Shown piece by piece: positions 12,303 through 23,137 of a stretch of DNA of 45,723 nucleotides. The position numbers and the translations under genes are program-made. The stretch lies in the NCBI GenBank assembly GCA_004380135.1, contig QXCR01000205.1:1-45723 (forward strand), written 5' to 3'. Position 1 is the stretch's first letter; each line of letters starts with the position of its first letter. Below the pieces are notes generated by a model. It searched no databases and was not told where the DNA came from. It worked only from the letters and a program-made list of their open reading frames with translations. The stretch comes from Stemphylium vesicarium (Eukaryota; Ascomycota; Dothideomycetes; Pleosporales; Pleosporaceae).

Positions 12303-14554
12303 ATGCCGCAAGATCTCAAGAAGCTGATGCCCCAGGCAAAGAACCATCGGACTGGACCATACACCTGCGAAGTCCCCAATGCAGAGAAGGTCGAGGGCGA
12401 GACGATACCGCGCCGCAACAATGCGGCCAAGGATGGACTCACCATGAAGCCCCACGACAACGTCGAGACACTCTACGATGTCCTGCGACACTCAGCTGCC
12501 AAGTTCGGAAACGCAAAGGCCGTTGGTGCGCGTCGCATTGTTAACATACATGAAGAGACGAAGAAGGTGAAGAAGATGGTCGACGGCAAGGAGCAGGAGG
12601 TCGACAAGAAGTGGCAGTACTTCGAGCTCAGCCCGTACAAGTACAAGAGCTTCGTCGAGTTTGAGAAGATGGCCCTGTCAGCAGGCGCGGGACTGAAGTC
12701 ACTGGGCTTCGAGCCACAGGATAGGCTGCACTTGTTTGCCGCCACCAGCATGCAATGGCTGGCATCCGCTCACGGTATGGCATGGCGTGGGCTGCTTGTA
12801 TGACTGTGCGACTGATTATTCCTGCAGGTGCTATTTCGCAATCCATGGCCATTGTTACCGCCTACGACACGCTTGGAGAGGAGGGTCTCAAGCACTCGAT
12901 GCTTCAGACCAACGCAAAGGTCATGTTCACAGACCCCGAGCTTCTTCCCAAGCTCGTGAACCCCATGAAGGAGGCCAAGGATGTCAAGGTCGTTGTGTAC
13001 TGCACAAAGAACGACCCCAAGCAAAAGGACATTGATACCCTCACCCAGGCGCATCCCCACTTGAAGGTCATCAGCTTCGACGAGTTGGTCAAGATGGGTG
13101 AGGAGAACCCGGCCGAGCCTATCCCACCTAAGGCCGACGACCTGGCATGCATCATGTACACTTCTGGATCAACTGGCACACCCAAGGGTGTCATGATCAG
13201 GCACCGCAACGTCGTTGCTGCCAGTACGTACCCTTTGACCCCACAATCATTATCTGCGCTTTGCTAACATTAGTCCCAGTCGCTGGTGTCGATGTCATTG
13301 TAGGCAAGTACCTCGGACCTGGTGATGTCCTCATTACCTACCTCCCCGCCGCGCATATCCTCGAGTTCGTCTTCGAAAACGCCGTACTCTACTGGGGCGG
13401 TACCATGGGTTACGGTACTATCCGCACACTCTCCGACCAGTCGGTGCGAAACTGCGCTGGTGACATCCGTGAGCTGAAGCCTACCGTCATGGTCGGTGTT
13501 CCCCAGGTCTGGGAGACCATTAAGAAGGGAATCATCAACAAGGTCGAAGCAGGAGGTGCCCTCAAGAGCAACATGTTCTGGGGCGCATATGCTGCCAAGG
13601 GTTTCCTCTTGGGCACTGGCATTCCCGGCAGCGGTATCCTTGACGCTATCGTCTTCAACAAGGTCAAGGAAGCTACTGGTGGCAGGCTCCGCATCTGCTT
13701 GAACGGTGGTGGTCCCATCGCAAAGGAGACCCAGCGCTTCATTTCTATTGCAATCACACCCATGATCAGTGGTTACGGTCTCACTGAGACTTGCGCCATG
13801 GGTGCCCTCATGGACCCCCTCGCCTGGAATGAACACGCTCTTGGTGAGATGCCCGGATGTGTCGAGATGAAGCTTGTCGACTTTGCCGATGCCGGCTACT
13901 TCTCCACCAACAACCCACCCCAGGGTGAAATCTGGATCCGTGGTGGAGGCGTCGTAGACGGCTACCTGGACATGCCTGAAGAGACCAAGGAGGCCTTTAC
14001 CGACGACGGCTGGTTCAAGACGGGTGACGTCGGAGAGTTCAACGCCAACGGCGAGATCCGCATCATTGACCGCAAGAAGAACCTTGTCAAGACGCTTGCA
14101 GGAGAGTACATTGCGCTCGAGAAGCTCGAATCCGTCTACCGCTCCGCACCCATTGTTGCCAACATCTGCGTCTACGCTGCTGAGGACCGCCAGAAGCCCA
14201 TTGCCATCATTGTGCCCGCCGAGCCACAGCTCAAGAAGATCGCCGCTGCCGAGGGTGTTTCCGGTGACCATCTTGAGGAGCTTGTCCATGACAAGAAGGT
14301 CAACTCTGCTGTGCTCAAGCAGCTACAACAGGCAGGTCAGAAGGGCGGTCTCGCCGGATTCGAAATGATTGAGGGTGTTGTCCTAGCCGATGAGGAGTGG
14401 ACACCTCAGAACGTAAGTTTTATCAACATATCGCAGAAGAAAAAGATTGCTAACAGATTTCTAGGGCCTCACCACCGCTGCGCAAAAGCTCAACCGCAAG
14501 GCCATCTTGCAGCAGTACCAGAAGGAGGTTGACGCTGCCTATGGCAAGTCATAG
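12303..14554 (+). CDS. FAA1: Long-chain-fatty-acid-CoA ligase (acyl-CoA synthetase)
   Basis: Activates long-chain fatty acids to acyl-CoA through an acyl-adenylate. Exons 12303-12774, 12828-13223, 13280-14412 and 14465-14554 join in phase to 696 aa, the size of yeast Faa1/Faa4. The AMP-binding P-loop YTSGSTGTPKGV lies near residue 267, YLPAAHILEF near 306, the GYGLTETCA adenine-binding block near 445, and the fatty-acyl signature region DGWFKTGDVGE near 532 followed by IIDRKKNLVK. Lys in DRKKN-LVKTLAGEYIALE matches the catalytic lysine area. No signal peptide; probably on ER, lipid droplet or peroxisome membranes. The product feeds directly into the acyl-CoA-binding protein, OLE1 and IFA38 reactions encoded nearby. 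A 339-codon antisense frame is a shadow. Start ATG follows a CT-rich leader and CCAGG context. Confidence 0.96.
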
Positions 14555-15000
14555 ATCCGTTCACTACTCTAGTCGAAACGCGATCGGTGCCTATTATGAT
14601 TTTTTTTACGAAGATTTGAGGTGGATATGGTGGAAATGGGGGCGGACCTGCGCTTTGAGGCAATGGAGACGACGAAATCGATGTACTTTATATATCCTCT
14701 TCTAGTATAGCTTGGCGTGGCGGGTTGTTTTCAAAGTCGACGTAATGAAATTTATGTTCTTCATTTACGCGCTGTCTTTATTTGGGTGTGGGAAACATGA
14801 AGAGAATGTGCTGTGAGAAAGTTGTTATGTAGCTGTCCAGCAGTAATGTCCTGATGAAGACCGCATGTGAGGGGCGCGAATAGCGGGGTATCTACATACG
14901 CATTATATGTAATATTACTAGCCAATACTGTTCCGTACAGACTAACACGATCCCCGAATCATAGCAAGAAACCCGCCGTCCATTCTGACAAGGCAGCCCC
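14555..15000. other. Intergenic, convergent 3' ends
   Basis: 3' regions of the acyl-CoA synthetase and IFA38 genes. T-rich after the synthetase stop. No gene seen. Confidence 0.6.
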
Positions 15001-16085
15001 CTACTGCTTCTTGGCCTCGCGCTCAGCCTTCTTCAGGGCGCGTTTCCGAATACTCTCATGCATGCCCCTGTTAACCTTAACAACGGTATCCGAGCGCTCA
15101 CCCAAGAAGCGAGCGAGGAACCAGTGCATAAGGCCATGACTCCAGTAAGGCGTGCTGGTGAATGCCACACCCTGGGCACCTCCACTCCTACCAATCTTGG
15201 ACAGAGTCGCGTTTACGAATTGCTTCGGGTTGGGCACGAGAGCCGACGTCTTGCGAATCTTGGACATGGCCGTAGTGACAAGGTGAGACTGGACGCACTG
15301 GACATACACGCCATGGGGCTCGAGTTCGGACGCGAGAGCGGTGGACCATTGTTGGAGGAAAGCTTTGCTACCGGAGTAGGTGGCCAGCAACGGGGTAGGA
15401 AAGAAGCCGCCAAACGAAGCCATGGTGAGCACCAGCCCGCGGTTCCTCGAAACCATACCCGGAGTGACCAGTTGCGTAACCCGCAGCGTAGCCATGCAAT
15501 TAATCATGATAATATCATTCATCTCCTGCTTGGGCGTCTCGACAAACGGCACAGGAATGCTGTGGCTGAGGCCGACGTTGTTGATCAAGATGCTGACGTC
15601 CAGCCCGTCGATGAGCTTCTTCATGGCCGCGTAGTCGCTGTCTTTGTTCTGCGCAAAGTCCATGGCCTGCGTCTTGACGGCGATCTTGGGGCCATATTTC
15701 GAGGTTATGTCCGCAGACAGGGCGTCGAGTTTGGATTGCGTGCGTGAGATTAGGATTAGGTTGTAGCCTTTGGCCGCGAGCGAGAGGGCGAATTCTTTGC
15801 CGATGCCGTCGGAGGCGCCGGTTATTAGGGCCCAGGTTCCGCGGGGGCCGAAGGTGCTGAGCTGGGGGGTGTTAGATGGTTTAGAGGGGTAATTGGAGAG
15901 TGAATTGTAGAATTCCATACCGACTTTCCTGGCAGCACGAATAAACTGAGCAGCACTCGAATGGTGCTGACGACGGGCGCTGCGAAAGATGCAATGCCTA
16001 CTAGCAAAAAGCCATAGACGGCCGCTTGCACGAGGGAATTGCTGGCATCAATGTGCACACCAAACTTGCCCGTGATGCTTGCCAT
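15001..16085 (-). CDS. IFA38: Very-long-chain 3-oxoacyl-CoA reductase
   Basis: ER-bound NADPH-dependent reductase of the fatty-acid elongase complex, acting on 3-ketoacyl-CoA in very-long-chain fatty acid and ceramide synthesis. Exon 1 16085-15921 (55 codons) and exon 2 15861-15001; intron 59 nt; 341 aa, against 347 in yeast. An N-terminal membrane span covers about residues 20-48. The Rossmann cofactor loop is TGASDGIGKE near 70; NNVGLSHS is the NNAG-type motif; the catalytic Ser of TMASFGG and YSGSK (Tyr and Lys of the SDR triad) are present. The tail is basic and ends KKAEREAKKQ, a dilysine-like ER retrieval pattern. Divergent from RPS11 across a 230 bp shared promoter. Confidence 0.95.
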
Positions 16086-16315
16086 GATGACGCTGGACTG
16101 ATTCAGCAAAGGGGAATTCAAGAGCAATAACAATCAATCCCACCTGCTGTTCTTACTCCATCCATCTAGGCCCTGCCGAGGCTGGCGGGCACACTAGCGC
16201 GGCGCTAGGCGTCGGGGCCGGAAAAACCTTTGGACACACTCCTAAGCGAGTGGGTTTGGAAATTGAGAGAACCCGCGACAACGAAAGCAACGACAATACC
16301 ATCCGACCCGTAAAC
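16086..16315. promoter_or_regulatory. Shared divergent promoter of IFA38 and RPS11
   Basis: Only 230 bases separate the two start codons, so both promoters must lie here. CT/GA-rich blocks are present; I see no convincing TATA box. Function inferred from position only. Confidence 0.55.
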
Positions 16316-17031
16316 ATGGCGACCGAACTTACGTAGGTGTTTGCGCGACTGCGAATCTATACCGTCGACAACGATTGCTGACTGCGAAAAAAATAGTGTC
16401 CAGTCGGAGCGCGCTTTCCAGAAGCAGGTATATCTACGCCCCCAGCAAAAACCGCGAATGCCGCAAAGCATGCTCGATAGGATACTAATGCGAATGCGAT
16501 AGCCTCACATCTTCCTCAACCACAAGGTCGGCGGACCGCGCAAGAACACCCGCTCCAGGAGATGGTACAAGGACGTCGGTCTGGGTTTCCGTACCCCCAA
16601 GACGGCCATTGAGGGTAACTACATCGACAAGAAGTGCCCATTCACCGGCATGGTCTCCATCCGTGGCCGTATCCTCACCGGCACCGTCATGTCCACCAAG
16701 ATGCACCGTACGTCAATTTCGAACCCAAGTCTCGCACGCATTCTGTGGTGATGCGCCAAGGGAATTTCTAGACTTGGCAGCAGTTGAAGACTAACAAATT
16801 ACAGGCACCTTGATCATCCGCCGTGAATACCTCCACTTCATCCCCAAGTACTCCCGTTACGAGAAGCGCCACAAGAACCTCGCCGCCCACGTCTCGCCCG
16901 CTTTCCGTGTCGAGCCCGGTGACCAGGTCGTTGTTGGCCAGTGCAGGCCCCTCTCCAAGACCGTCCGCTTCAACGTCCTCCGTGTCCTCCCCCGAAAGGG
17001 AAAGGCTGCTAAGCAGTTCAACAAGTTCTAA
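16316..17031 (+). CDS. RPS11: 40S ribosomal protein S11 (uS17)
   Basis: Structural protein of the small ribosomal subunit that contacts 18S rRNA. Four exons: 16316-16332 (17 nt), 16397-16427 (31 nt), 16503-16707 and 16805-17031, all in phase, giving 159 aa. The N-terminus reads MATELTVQSERAFQKQ, the hallmark of eukaryotic S11, continued by PHIFLNHKVGG in exon 3. The uS17 core is seen in TGMVSIRGRILTGTV and the C-terminus ends KGKAAKQFNKF. The first two coding exons are very small, a conserved feature of many fungal ribosomal-protein genes, and are easily missed by automatic gene finders. High, constitutive expression is expected. Confidence 0.97.
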
Positions 17032-17481
17032 ATGCATTAGAAAAGGGATGGTGTAACGGTTCATGATCAGCAAAGGATAAGAAACGTGGCTGAGGGCGGA
17101 GCGTGATCGTTTTCGATATGGTCGTCAAAACTCGGCATCAGGGTTGAGGAATCGGAGTCCAATGGGCCATGTATGTTTCTTCAGCTACGATCAATGAAAG
17201 TCCTCGAGTGGTCAAACAAGCCACCGAGGCGGGTCAAAAGTCCATTGTGGTTGCGACATGTGCGTGTGTGTGTGATGGACGGAGAGTCGCTTCTCGTGAT
17301 GATCGCTAGGCTTTGGTCTCCAAGCGCTGCCGATGGCGTTTGAGAAGTCACAGTCCTCGCAGCATATTGCCGAGAAAGGCGCATAAAAGTGCTCGTTACG
17401 ATATTAACATTACGTCCCTTTATACACCCGAAGTTCCATCCCAGCATCCACCTCCCTCTCTCTCTCTCTCTTTCTCATCCC
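17032..17481. other. Intergenic, convergent 3' ends
   Basis: Between the stops of RPS11 and ERG28. Contains a CT microsatellite next to the ERG28 stop. No gene seen. Confidence 0.55.
17456..17476. repeat. (CT)n microsatellite
   Basis: Run of CT dinucleotides just 3' of the ERG28 stop codon. Confidence 0.85.
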
Positions 17482-18091
17482 CTAAGCCTTGACATAAAAC
17501 CCCCACTGGCAAAACATCCAAACCAAACTCGTATTCGCAACCACAAGCGGCCCCGCCAACGGTTTCCCAAGCCTCGTCGTCTTGAAAATCAACCACTCGC
17601 TCATAAAATGACCCCAAGCCACGGCATACGTCCACATGGCGAGCTGGTAGAAGGCCGAATCATTGATATTGTACGCCGCGTAGAAGCGCACCAGCGATGT
17701 GAGAAGCGTCCACGTCCCGAATGTGCGGGATGATAAGGCGGTTACGTGTTTTGGTGTTACGGGGGGCGGGTCGATGGGCGTGGGGTTGTAGACGCGCGAG
17801 GTGAAGGTTAGGGTTGTGTAGGCTTGGATGGAGTTTCCGACGGATATTATTGCGACCTGGTGGGCGGGTGTGTTAGTTTGAAAGAAGGGGTGGGGGAATG
17901 TGATGTTTATCTCGAATAGAATTTGCTCTGTATGAGGTAGGTATAGAGCGTGCAGAATGGCGAGCATGGTGCTGAGGGTGCTCGTTGTATGCGCATGGGA
18001 TAGGATGGGAAGGGGCGTGGAAACGTACGAAGAGGAGCCATTTTGGTAGGAGGCCTTCGGCTTGGGGGAGGTATTGTTGTATCGCGTCCAT
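17482..18091 (-). CDS. ERG28: Ergosterol biosynthesis protein ERG28
   Basis: ER-membrane scaffold that tethers the sterol C-4 demethylation enzymes (ERG25, ERG26, ERG27) to one another and to ERG6. Exon 1 18091-18029 (21 codons) and exon 2 17856-17482; 145 aa, within family range (about 140-150). Family blocks: LPKWLLF then SVGNSIQAYTTL across the splice junction, LSSRTFGTWTLL, VRFYAAYNIN and AVAWGHFMSEWLIF. Four membrane helices are predicted. The 172 nt intron is longer than usual, but direct joining gives the family alignment with no gap, so no extra exon is needed. Confidence 0.95.
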
Positions 18092-18716
18092 TTTCGGCTA
18101 TGGATTCAATTGGCTTGAGAGGATAGGGTGGGTAGGGTAGAGGGAGGTGGAGACGCGGTATTGTAGGCGTGATGGACTGGAGAGGATGTTCAGCCTTCCG
18201 TGCAAGATGCGATGGCTCGTGGTCTGTGCGGTGGATGGATGGAGATGCGCTTTTGCTGGTAAAGTTTGGGGGAAGATTTGCTTGGGTCTGAATTGATCAA
18301 TTGGCTGCTTGTGTTTTATACATGAGTTTGTCGGAAAGGGCATATTCGCTACTTTCGACTCTATGCTTGGGAGTTGAGAGAGAATATACATGTGCAGGGG
18401 GCTTAGTGTGAACTACAAGGCATAAGATGCTCTACAACCGTGTGTTACAGCAATTTCAAGAACTTCATATCGAATTGAATAACTATTTAACTAGAGAGGA
18501 TAATTCCTCAAATGATTTCACGTTAATAGTGGGAAAGGAGCGAGCGACAAGTTCAAGAACACAGGCTCCACGCTATCGATAAGGCTAATGGAGAAGTTTC
18601 GGCGCCGCCTGAGGCTCGTACAACGCTTTGGTATACATCACTGCAGTCACAATGCACATCGTCTATCATCCTTTTATCCACAGTCTTTTCAATTCTCAGG
18701 CATCCTGAAGGTGACC
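18092..18716. other. Divergent promoter region of ERG28 and LCCL-protein gene
   Basis: 625 bases between two start codons. The LCCL frame is open upstream to an ATG at 18588, but that extra 43 residues has no similarity I recognise, so it is treated as leader. Confidence 0.45.
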
Positions 18717-20546
18717 ATGCAAAGCTCTCGTCATGGAGATGCCGGCAACTACGTTGACGATGACGCGAACGACGGCATGGAACGCTCGGCTGATAGAGAT
18801 GAAGAAGCGCACTTGCTGAGAGAAGAACTGGAATATGAAGATGCTGCACTTCCACCGCCTAGCCATTCGCGTACCCGAGGACAGCGCTGTGTGGACTTCC
18901 TGCGTGGACCGCGACCTCCTCGTCCTCAGACTATCCAACCATTCTTCCCATCGATTCAGAAAGGTCCGGCTAATTGGCTCGAAACCCGTGGACTCAACAA
19001 ACCCGTATCGCTTGTTGTCGTACTGACACTATGGCTTCTCATCTTTATCTGGTTTCTCAGTGCGCAATTACCGCTTCGAGATAGCAATGGTCAAGATGTA
19101 TTCAACCTAGACTGCATCGACACGCTATGGAAGCGAAAGAACGAATGCGGAATTGACGGCATCAATTGCCACCCGTTTAGCAACCATTCTTTCGCCTTTC
19201 AATGCCCCGCGAAATGCAGTGATGTGCAGATCCTGAACCCGCACGCTGCTGGACCGCTCGAAGTGAATTACCGTCCTCTTGTCGTTGGAACGGGGCCTTA
19301 CCGTGGCGACAGCTTTCTTTGCGCATCAGCCATACACGCCGGAATCGTGGATAATCAGAAAGGCGGAGTTGGGCGTATCAACCTGCTAGGAGAACACGAC
19401 AATTTCGCTAGCACCAAGAATCACGGTATCGAGTCTGTCCCGTTCGATTCGTATTTTCCATTATCCTTCTCCGTCGTTTCCGATGACAGCTTTCAGTCAG
19501 GTTCTGACCCTCGTTCAGCGTTGCTTCCTGTTTCGCTTCTCGTTACTGCTGCACTTGCTATGTTATCCGGGCCACCGAAGATTTGCTTCCCTATTTTTGC
19601 GCTCATCTTCGCCCACGTGAGCTTTGTCTCCGACCCGCCGTCCGCATCTTACCACAGCACGACCGTGTTACCGGACCACATATCCATGTTTGCGAAGCGA
19701 CTATTGCCAGCCATGTTCGTGCTGGTAGTTTTGTATACGACCACGATCAAGCGAACGCTATCTGGATTGTCTGCCCATTTTGAGAAGGCGGTGTTCTGGC
19801 TCGGAGGCTTCTGGGTCGGGGCATTGTCAAACTACACTTTCGATTGGATCCCGATATCGCGACTCAACGCACATGACCTTGAGCAGCAACCGGGCGCCAA
19901 GCTAGCATTAGCAATCATCATCTTGATATTGGCAGTAATTATTGTGGGTCAGGTATACTATTTCTGGCTCGAAGGTCGACTGCTTCGCTATCTTGGCTTG
20001 TATGGCCTCTTCATTCTAGGGATAATCATCTGCCTGATAATCCCGGGAGTCAATCTTCGTATTCATCATTACATTCTCGCACTATTGCTTCTACCTGGAA
20101 CCAGTCTCCAGACACGGCCTTCGTTACTCTACCAGGGTATTCTACTTGGCCTATTCGTCAATGGAACAGCCAGGTGGGACTTTGATTCTGTTCTACAGAC
20201 CGCCGCAGCTCTCCAAGGGGATGCAAAGCTCAACTCTGTGGTTCCTCAGATTCTGGAGCCCGCTGTCGAAGTCGGTACCGAGGTACTGGTAGCAACATTT
20301 ACCTATGGCGCACATCCTACTGGCGTAGATGGTATTAGCGTCCTAGTAAATGATGTGGAGCGCAGTCGAGAATTCAACGATGGGGACAGAAAAGCATCGT
20401 GGGATGTTTTCCGATGGTCTAGACCGGTGGGTAGAGGGGTGAATGAGTACTTTCGCTGGGCCTATATCCAGGACGGGCTCACTCTAGATTACTCAGAGGC
20501 CGTTACATTATTTGGGAATGGTAGCTGGAGCACGGCGAGTCCCTGA
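18717..20546 (+). CDS. LCCL-domain multipass membrane protein
   Basis: Intronless, 609 aa from the ATG at 18717 (in ACCATGC context; an in-frame ATG at 18588 would add 43 residues). Layout: acidic hydrophilic N-tail (1-95), a membrane anchor at about 96-118, a cysteine-containing extracytoplasmic stretch (CGIDGINCHP, CPAKC), an LCCL domain at about 185-262 with its YRGDSFLCASAIHAGI block and the shared Cys/His positions, then about eight membrane helices (270-490) and a soluble C-terminal part with repeated Val/Asp-rich strands. This arrangement is that of a fungal family usually annotated only as LCCL-domain protein. The LCCL fold is linked to ligand or lipopolysaccharide binding in other eukaryotes; the function in fungi is unknown and I assign none. 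Confidence 0.88.
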   Translation: MQSSRHGDAGNYVDDDANDGMERSADRDEEAHLLREELEYEDAALPPPSHSRTRGQRCVDFLRGPRPPRPQTIQPFFPSIQKGPANWLETRGLNKPVSLVVVLTLWLLIFIWFLSAQLPLRDSNGQDVFNLDCIDTLWKRKNECGIDGINCHPFSNHSFAFQCPAKCSDVQILNPHAAGPLEVNYRPLVVGTGPYRGDSFLCASAIHAGIVDNQKGGVGRINLLGEHDNFASTKNHGIESVPFDSYFPLSFSVVSDDSFQSGSDPRSALLPVSLLVTAALAMLSGPPKICFPIFALIFAHVSFVSDPPSASYHSTTVLPDHISMFAKRLLPAMFVLVVLYTTTIKRTLSGLSAHFEKAVFWLGGFWVGALSNYTFDWIPISRLNAHDLEQQPGAKLALAIIILILAVIIVGQVYYFWLEGRLLRYLGLYGLFILGIIICLIIPGVNLRIHHYILALLLLPGTSLQTRPSLLYQGILLGLFVNGTARWDFDSVLQTAAALQGDAKLNSVVPQILEPAVEVGTEVLVATFTYGAHPTGVDGISVLVNDVERSREFNDGDRKASWDVFRWSRPVGRGVNEYFRWAYIQDGLTLDYSEAVTLFGNGSWSTASP

Positions 20547-20860
20547 AAAAAGAAACACTTCCAATAACCCTCCAGCCATGATGGGGCCGCCCGCGGTTCC
20601 CCGTCACGAATCGCTCTCGTTGCAATCATTCTTAGTATCTAGGGTAGGCCACTAAACACGAAATCCTTCAAACAACGGTAGCGATATCATCTACCCCGCT
20701 CCCCCATTCCCTGGGCGTCGCAATAATTACCAGACGAAAGTAATCCACACACTGGTAAAATCCATCTATCACCCCTCAACTGTCCTGATTTCTCTACAAA
20801 TATAACCACTTCCACCCGATAATCTCAAGCATCTCATTCTCACCCTCGGATCTCTTCAAC
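20547..20860. other. Intergenic
   Basis: 3' region of the LCCL gene and promoter of the secreted cysteine-rich protein gene. A CT- and CA-rich leader runs into the ATG at 20861. No gene seen. Confidence 0.5.
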
Positions 20861-21820
20861 ATGGTAAGTGACTACTGCGCATTGCTTCAATAACCGGAAA
20901 CTCGTAGTACCATTTTCTATTTTTCTGTTACCACTGGCCAAGTAGATGGCACTCCCTTCTCGACATGAGAATTTGAGAATTCGTTCTTCGATAGCTTTGC
21001 TGACCGGACAATGTAGTACGGAGTACTCGTCACCGCCGCCGCTGCTCTCGCGGCACTTGATCTCCCTCCGAGCAGGAACTGTCCGGCTTCGCCTTCATGC
21101 CCTCGGTGGAATGGTTGCGTCTCTACGACCACCAACGGGGCGGTCTTCCAGCTGAACTGCCTGACCGAATTCAACGGCCCGATCATCGACGTCACCCAGG
21201 TATTTCAACACAGCACAAGGCCCCAAAAGCATTTGCAAAAAACTAAAGTGGACCTAGGCCGCCATCTTCGTTGACTGTGCGGACACGTGCGCTCGTCGCT
21301 CTGGCTGCACTGCTTTCAACATGAAGGGCAACTTCTGCTACCTCTTGGGCAACAACATTGGTAGCCCCAGGAACGCGTAAGAGCGAGCCCAAACTCTATC
21401 AGCGCGCTACCGCAAATGCTAAACATTATCAAGCACGAATGTGGATGCCGGTGTACAAAGCAAGATGCCAACTAGAGTAGAGCCCACCCCTGGCGCCTCC
21501 ATCTGCACCACTTCCATCAACTGCCCCCTCGACGATCATTGCCAGTATACCACCAACGGCAAGCCCTTCATCGCGCGCTGCAACTACGACTACTATGGCG
21601 GAGACATCGTTACCATGACCGCTGATTCACTCACGGAGTGTGTGGACGAGTGCGCTGCCTTCCCTGGTTGCGTTGCTGCTACCTTCCTTGCTGGATCCTG
21701 CTACCTGAAGAACGGCAATACCAACATCATATACAACAACGATGTTGATAGTAAGTCATGGCGCTTTTGGCAGGTTGTTGCGATGACTGACACGTGATAG
21801 GTGCTTACCTCGGTGCTTGA
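20861..21820 (+). CDS. Small secreted protein with two PAN/Apple-like eight-cysteine modules
   Basis: Five exons: 20861-20863 (the ATG alone), 21017-21199, 21258-21376, 21434-21750 and 21801-21820; every junction is in phase and gives 213 aa. Residues 1-15 (MYGVLVTAAAALAAL) form a short secretion signal. Two modules follow, each with cysteine spacing C-x5-C-x5-C-x12/13-C-x19-C-x3-C-x5-C-x9-C. The blocks DCADTC...GC and ECVDEC...GC resemble the PAN/Apple fold used in protein and carbohydrate binding. The modules are joined by a linker with charged and proline residues (about 100-125). Weak points: the exon 4 acceptor is AAG rather than YAG. Size, cysteine content and secretion fit an effector-like or wall protein; no function is assigned. 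Confidence 0.8.
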
Positions 21821-22481
21821 ACCGTCTGCCGGTCAACGACGTAGAGGCGCTTTTGGGCTTGCATTCGTCGTAAAAACGGGTAGTGGTTTTCGATGGAAAC
21901 AGGGTGGTGGTAAGCCTTAGCTTTGGCTACCTTGGCGCATAGCCACAAGATTGGAGACTATTCGCTCCTACACGACGACTTTCTTTATTTTGCGCCTATT
22001 GGCTTGCGCTTCTGATCGAGCTAGACATCGGATGTAGACAGATATCGAAATGGTTTTCTTGAAGCTCGCTCCTGCCGTCACATCGTCGCCGATAATGCGT
22101 TCAAGCCCGTCACCTCAGATGGTCGCTAGTGCCTCGCCTATTTGCTTGACAACGGACACAGCCCCGATCTTGGCAAAATGGGCTGTACAATTACACCATT
22201 GAGTTTATATCCCTCCAATGGTGCTATAGTGAATGCGTTAAGGTGTAGCAAGCTTAAGGCGGACTCATACACAGTGGTCAGCGGTTCACCGGACCCGCGT
22301 ACCTGAACGGTCAAAGTACTCGATACACTACCTAAGGCTGAATACCGCAGTCTCGGTCTCTCTTTCGTGAAGCTGTCTATATTGTGATCAACTACTCCGT
22401 CTTTCCCACTGTCTCATATTCTTTCACATCTCATCCCCCCGCCTACGACAGCTCCAGTCTCTCCGCAACATAGCCGCGCAA
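21821..22481. other. Intergenic
   Basis: 661 bases between two genes on the same strand. The last 130 bases are pyrimidine-rich, consistent with the promoter of the next gene. I see no coding signal. Confidence 0.5.
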
Positions 22482-23137
22482 ATGGGCTTCTTACGTTCCT
22501 TCACACACCCCAAAGACCCCCAGTGGCGCGGACCGCAACGTTGGCACCACATCATTTTCTTCGCGAAAAACATCGCCCTGGCATACTTTGTTATCCTGGT
22601 CATTGTTCACTCCGTTGTGTTCAAATTCCAGTTCAACGACCGGGGGTACGATGTGCGATATTTGGATTTTGAGTGAGTTCATCCGTTGTCATCGCACCGC
22701 TGTGTGCCATTCGCTTTGACGGGTGATACGCTGCGGAGGGGAGGACTGACTTGGAATGTAGACAACAATGGTACCTTCGTGTCGGTCTAGCGATCATCCC
22801 AGATTGTCTGTCTACGTTCTTTCTGCTCCTGCTTATACAGTGGCCCACGGATGGCGTGAAGGGGTATAGGGCTATGCATCCTGTTGCGTTGCTTGCTCTC
22901 TCTTTGGCCATGTCTGGTGTTTACGCTGCGCAGGCTTGTTTACATGTGCTGGTGTTTTCGTTTAAAGAGCCTGCGTATAGGAGAGAGGCTTGGGAGAAGG
23001 TTGAGCGTGTGGAAGTAGGGTTCCAGGCCGCGTTTGGGCTGTTATATCTGGGTATGGCGGGGTTTGCGGGGCTGGCTGCATGGAGGTGGAGAACAGGGAA
23101 GGCTGGACAGGTAGGGGTGGCAGGACCTGAAAACTGA
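22482..23137 (+). CDS. Orphan four-helix membrane protein
   Basis: Two exons, 22482-22672 and 22762-23137, joined in phase (GTGAGT donor, GTAG acceptor) to 188 aa. I do not recognise a family. It has four hydrophobic helices: about residues 27-47 (FAKNIALAYFVILVIVH), 72-92, 105-128 and 147-168. The N-terminus carries HPKDPQWRGPQRWHH, and a charged loop (EAWEKVERVEV) precedes the last helix, so the layout is tetraspan-like, as in MARVEL-type fungal proteins, but without a diagnostic motif. The C-tail is short and soluble. Codon use looks like that of its neighbours. Confidence 0.72.

Noticed and set aside
13270..14289. 339-codon open frame on the minus strand
   Set aside because: Antisense to the acyl-CoA synthetase; same codon-bias shadow effect.
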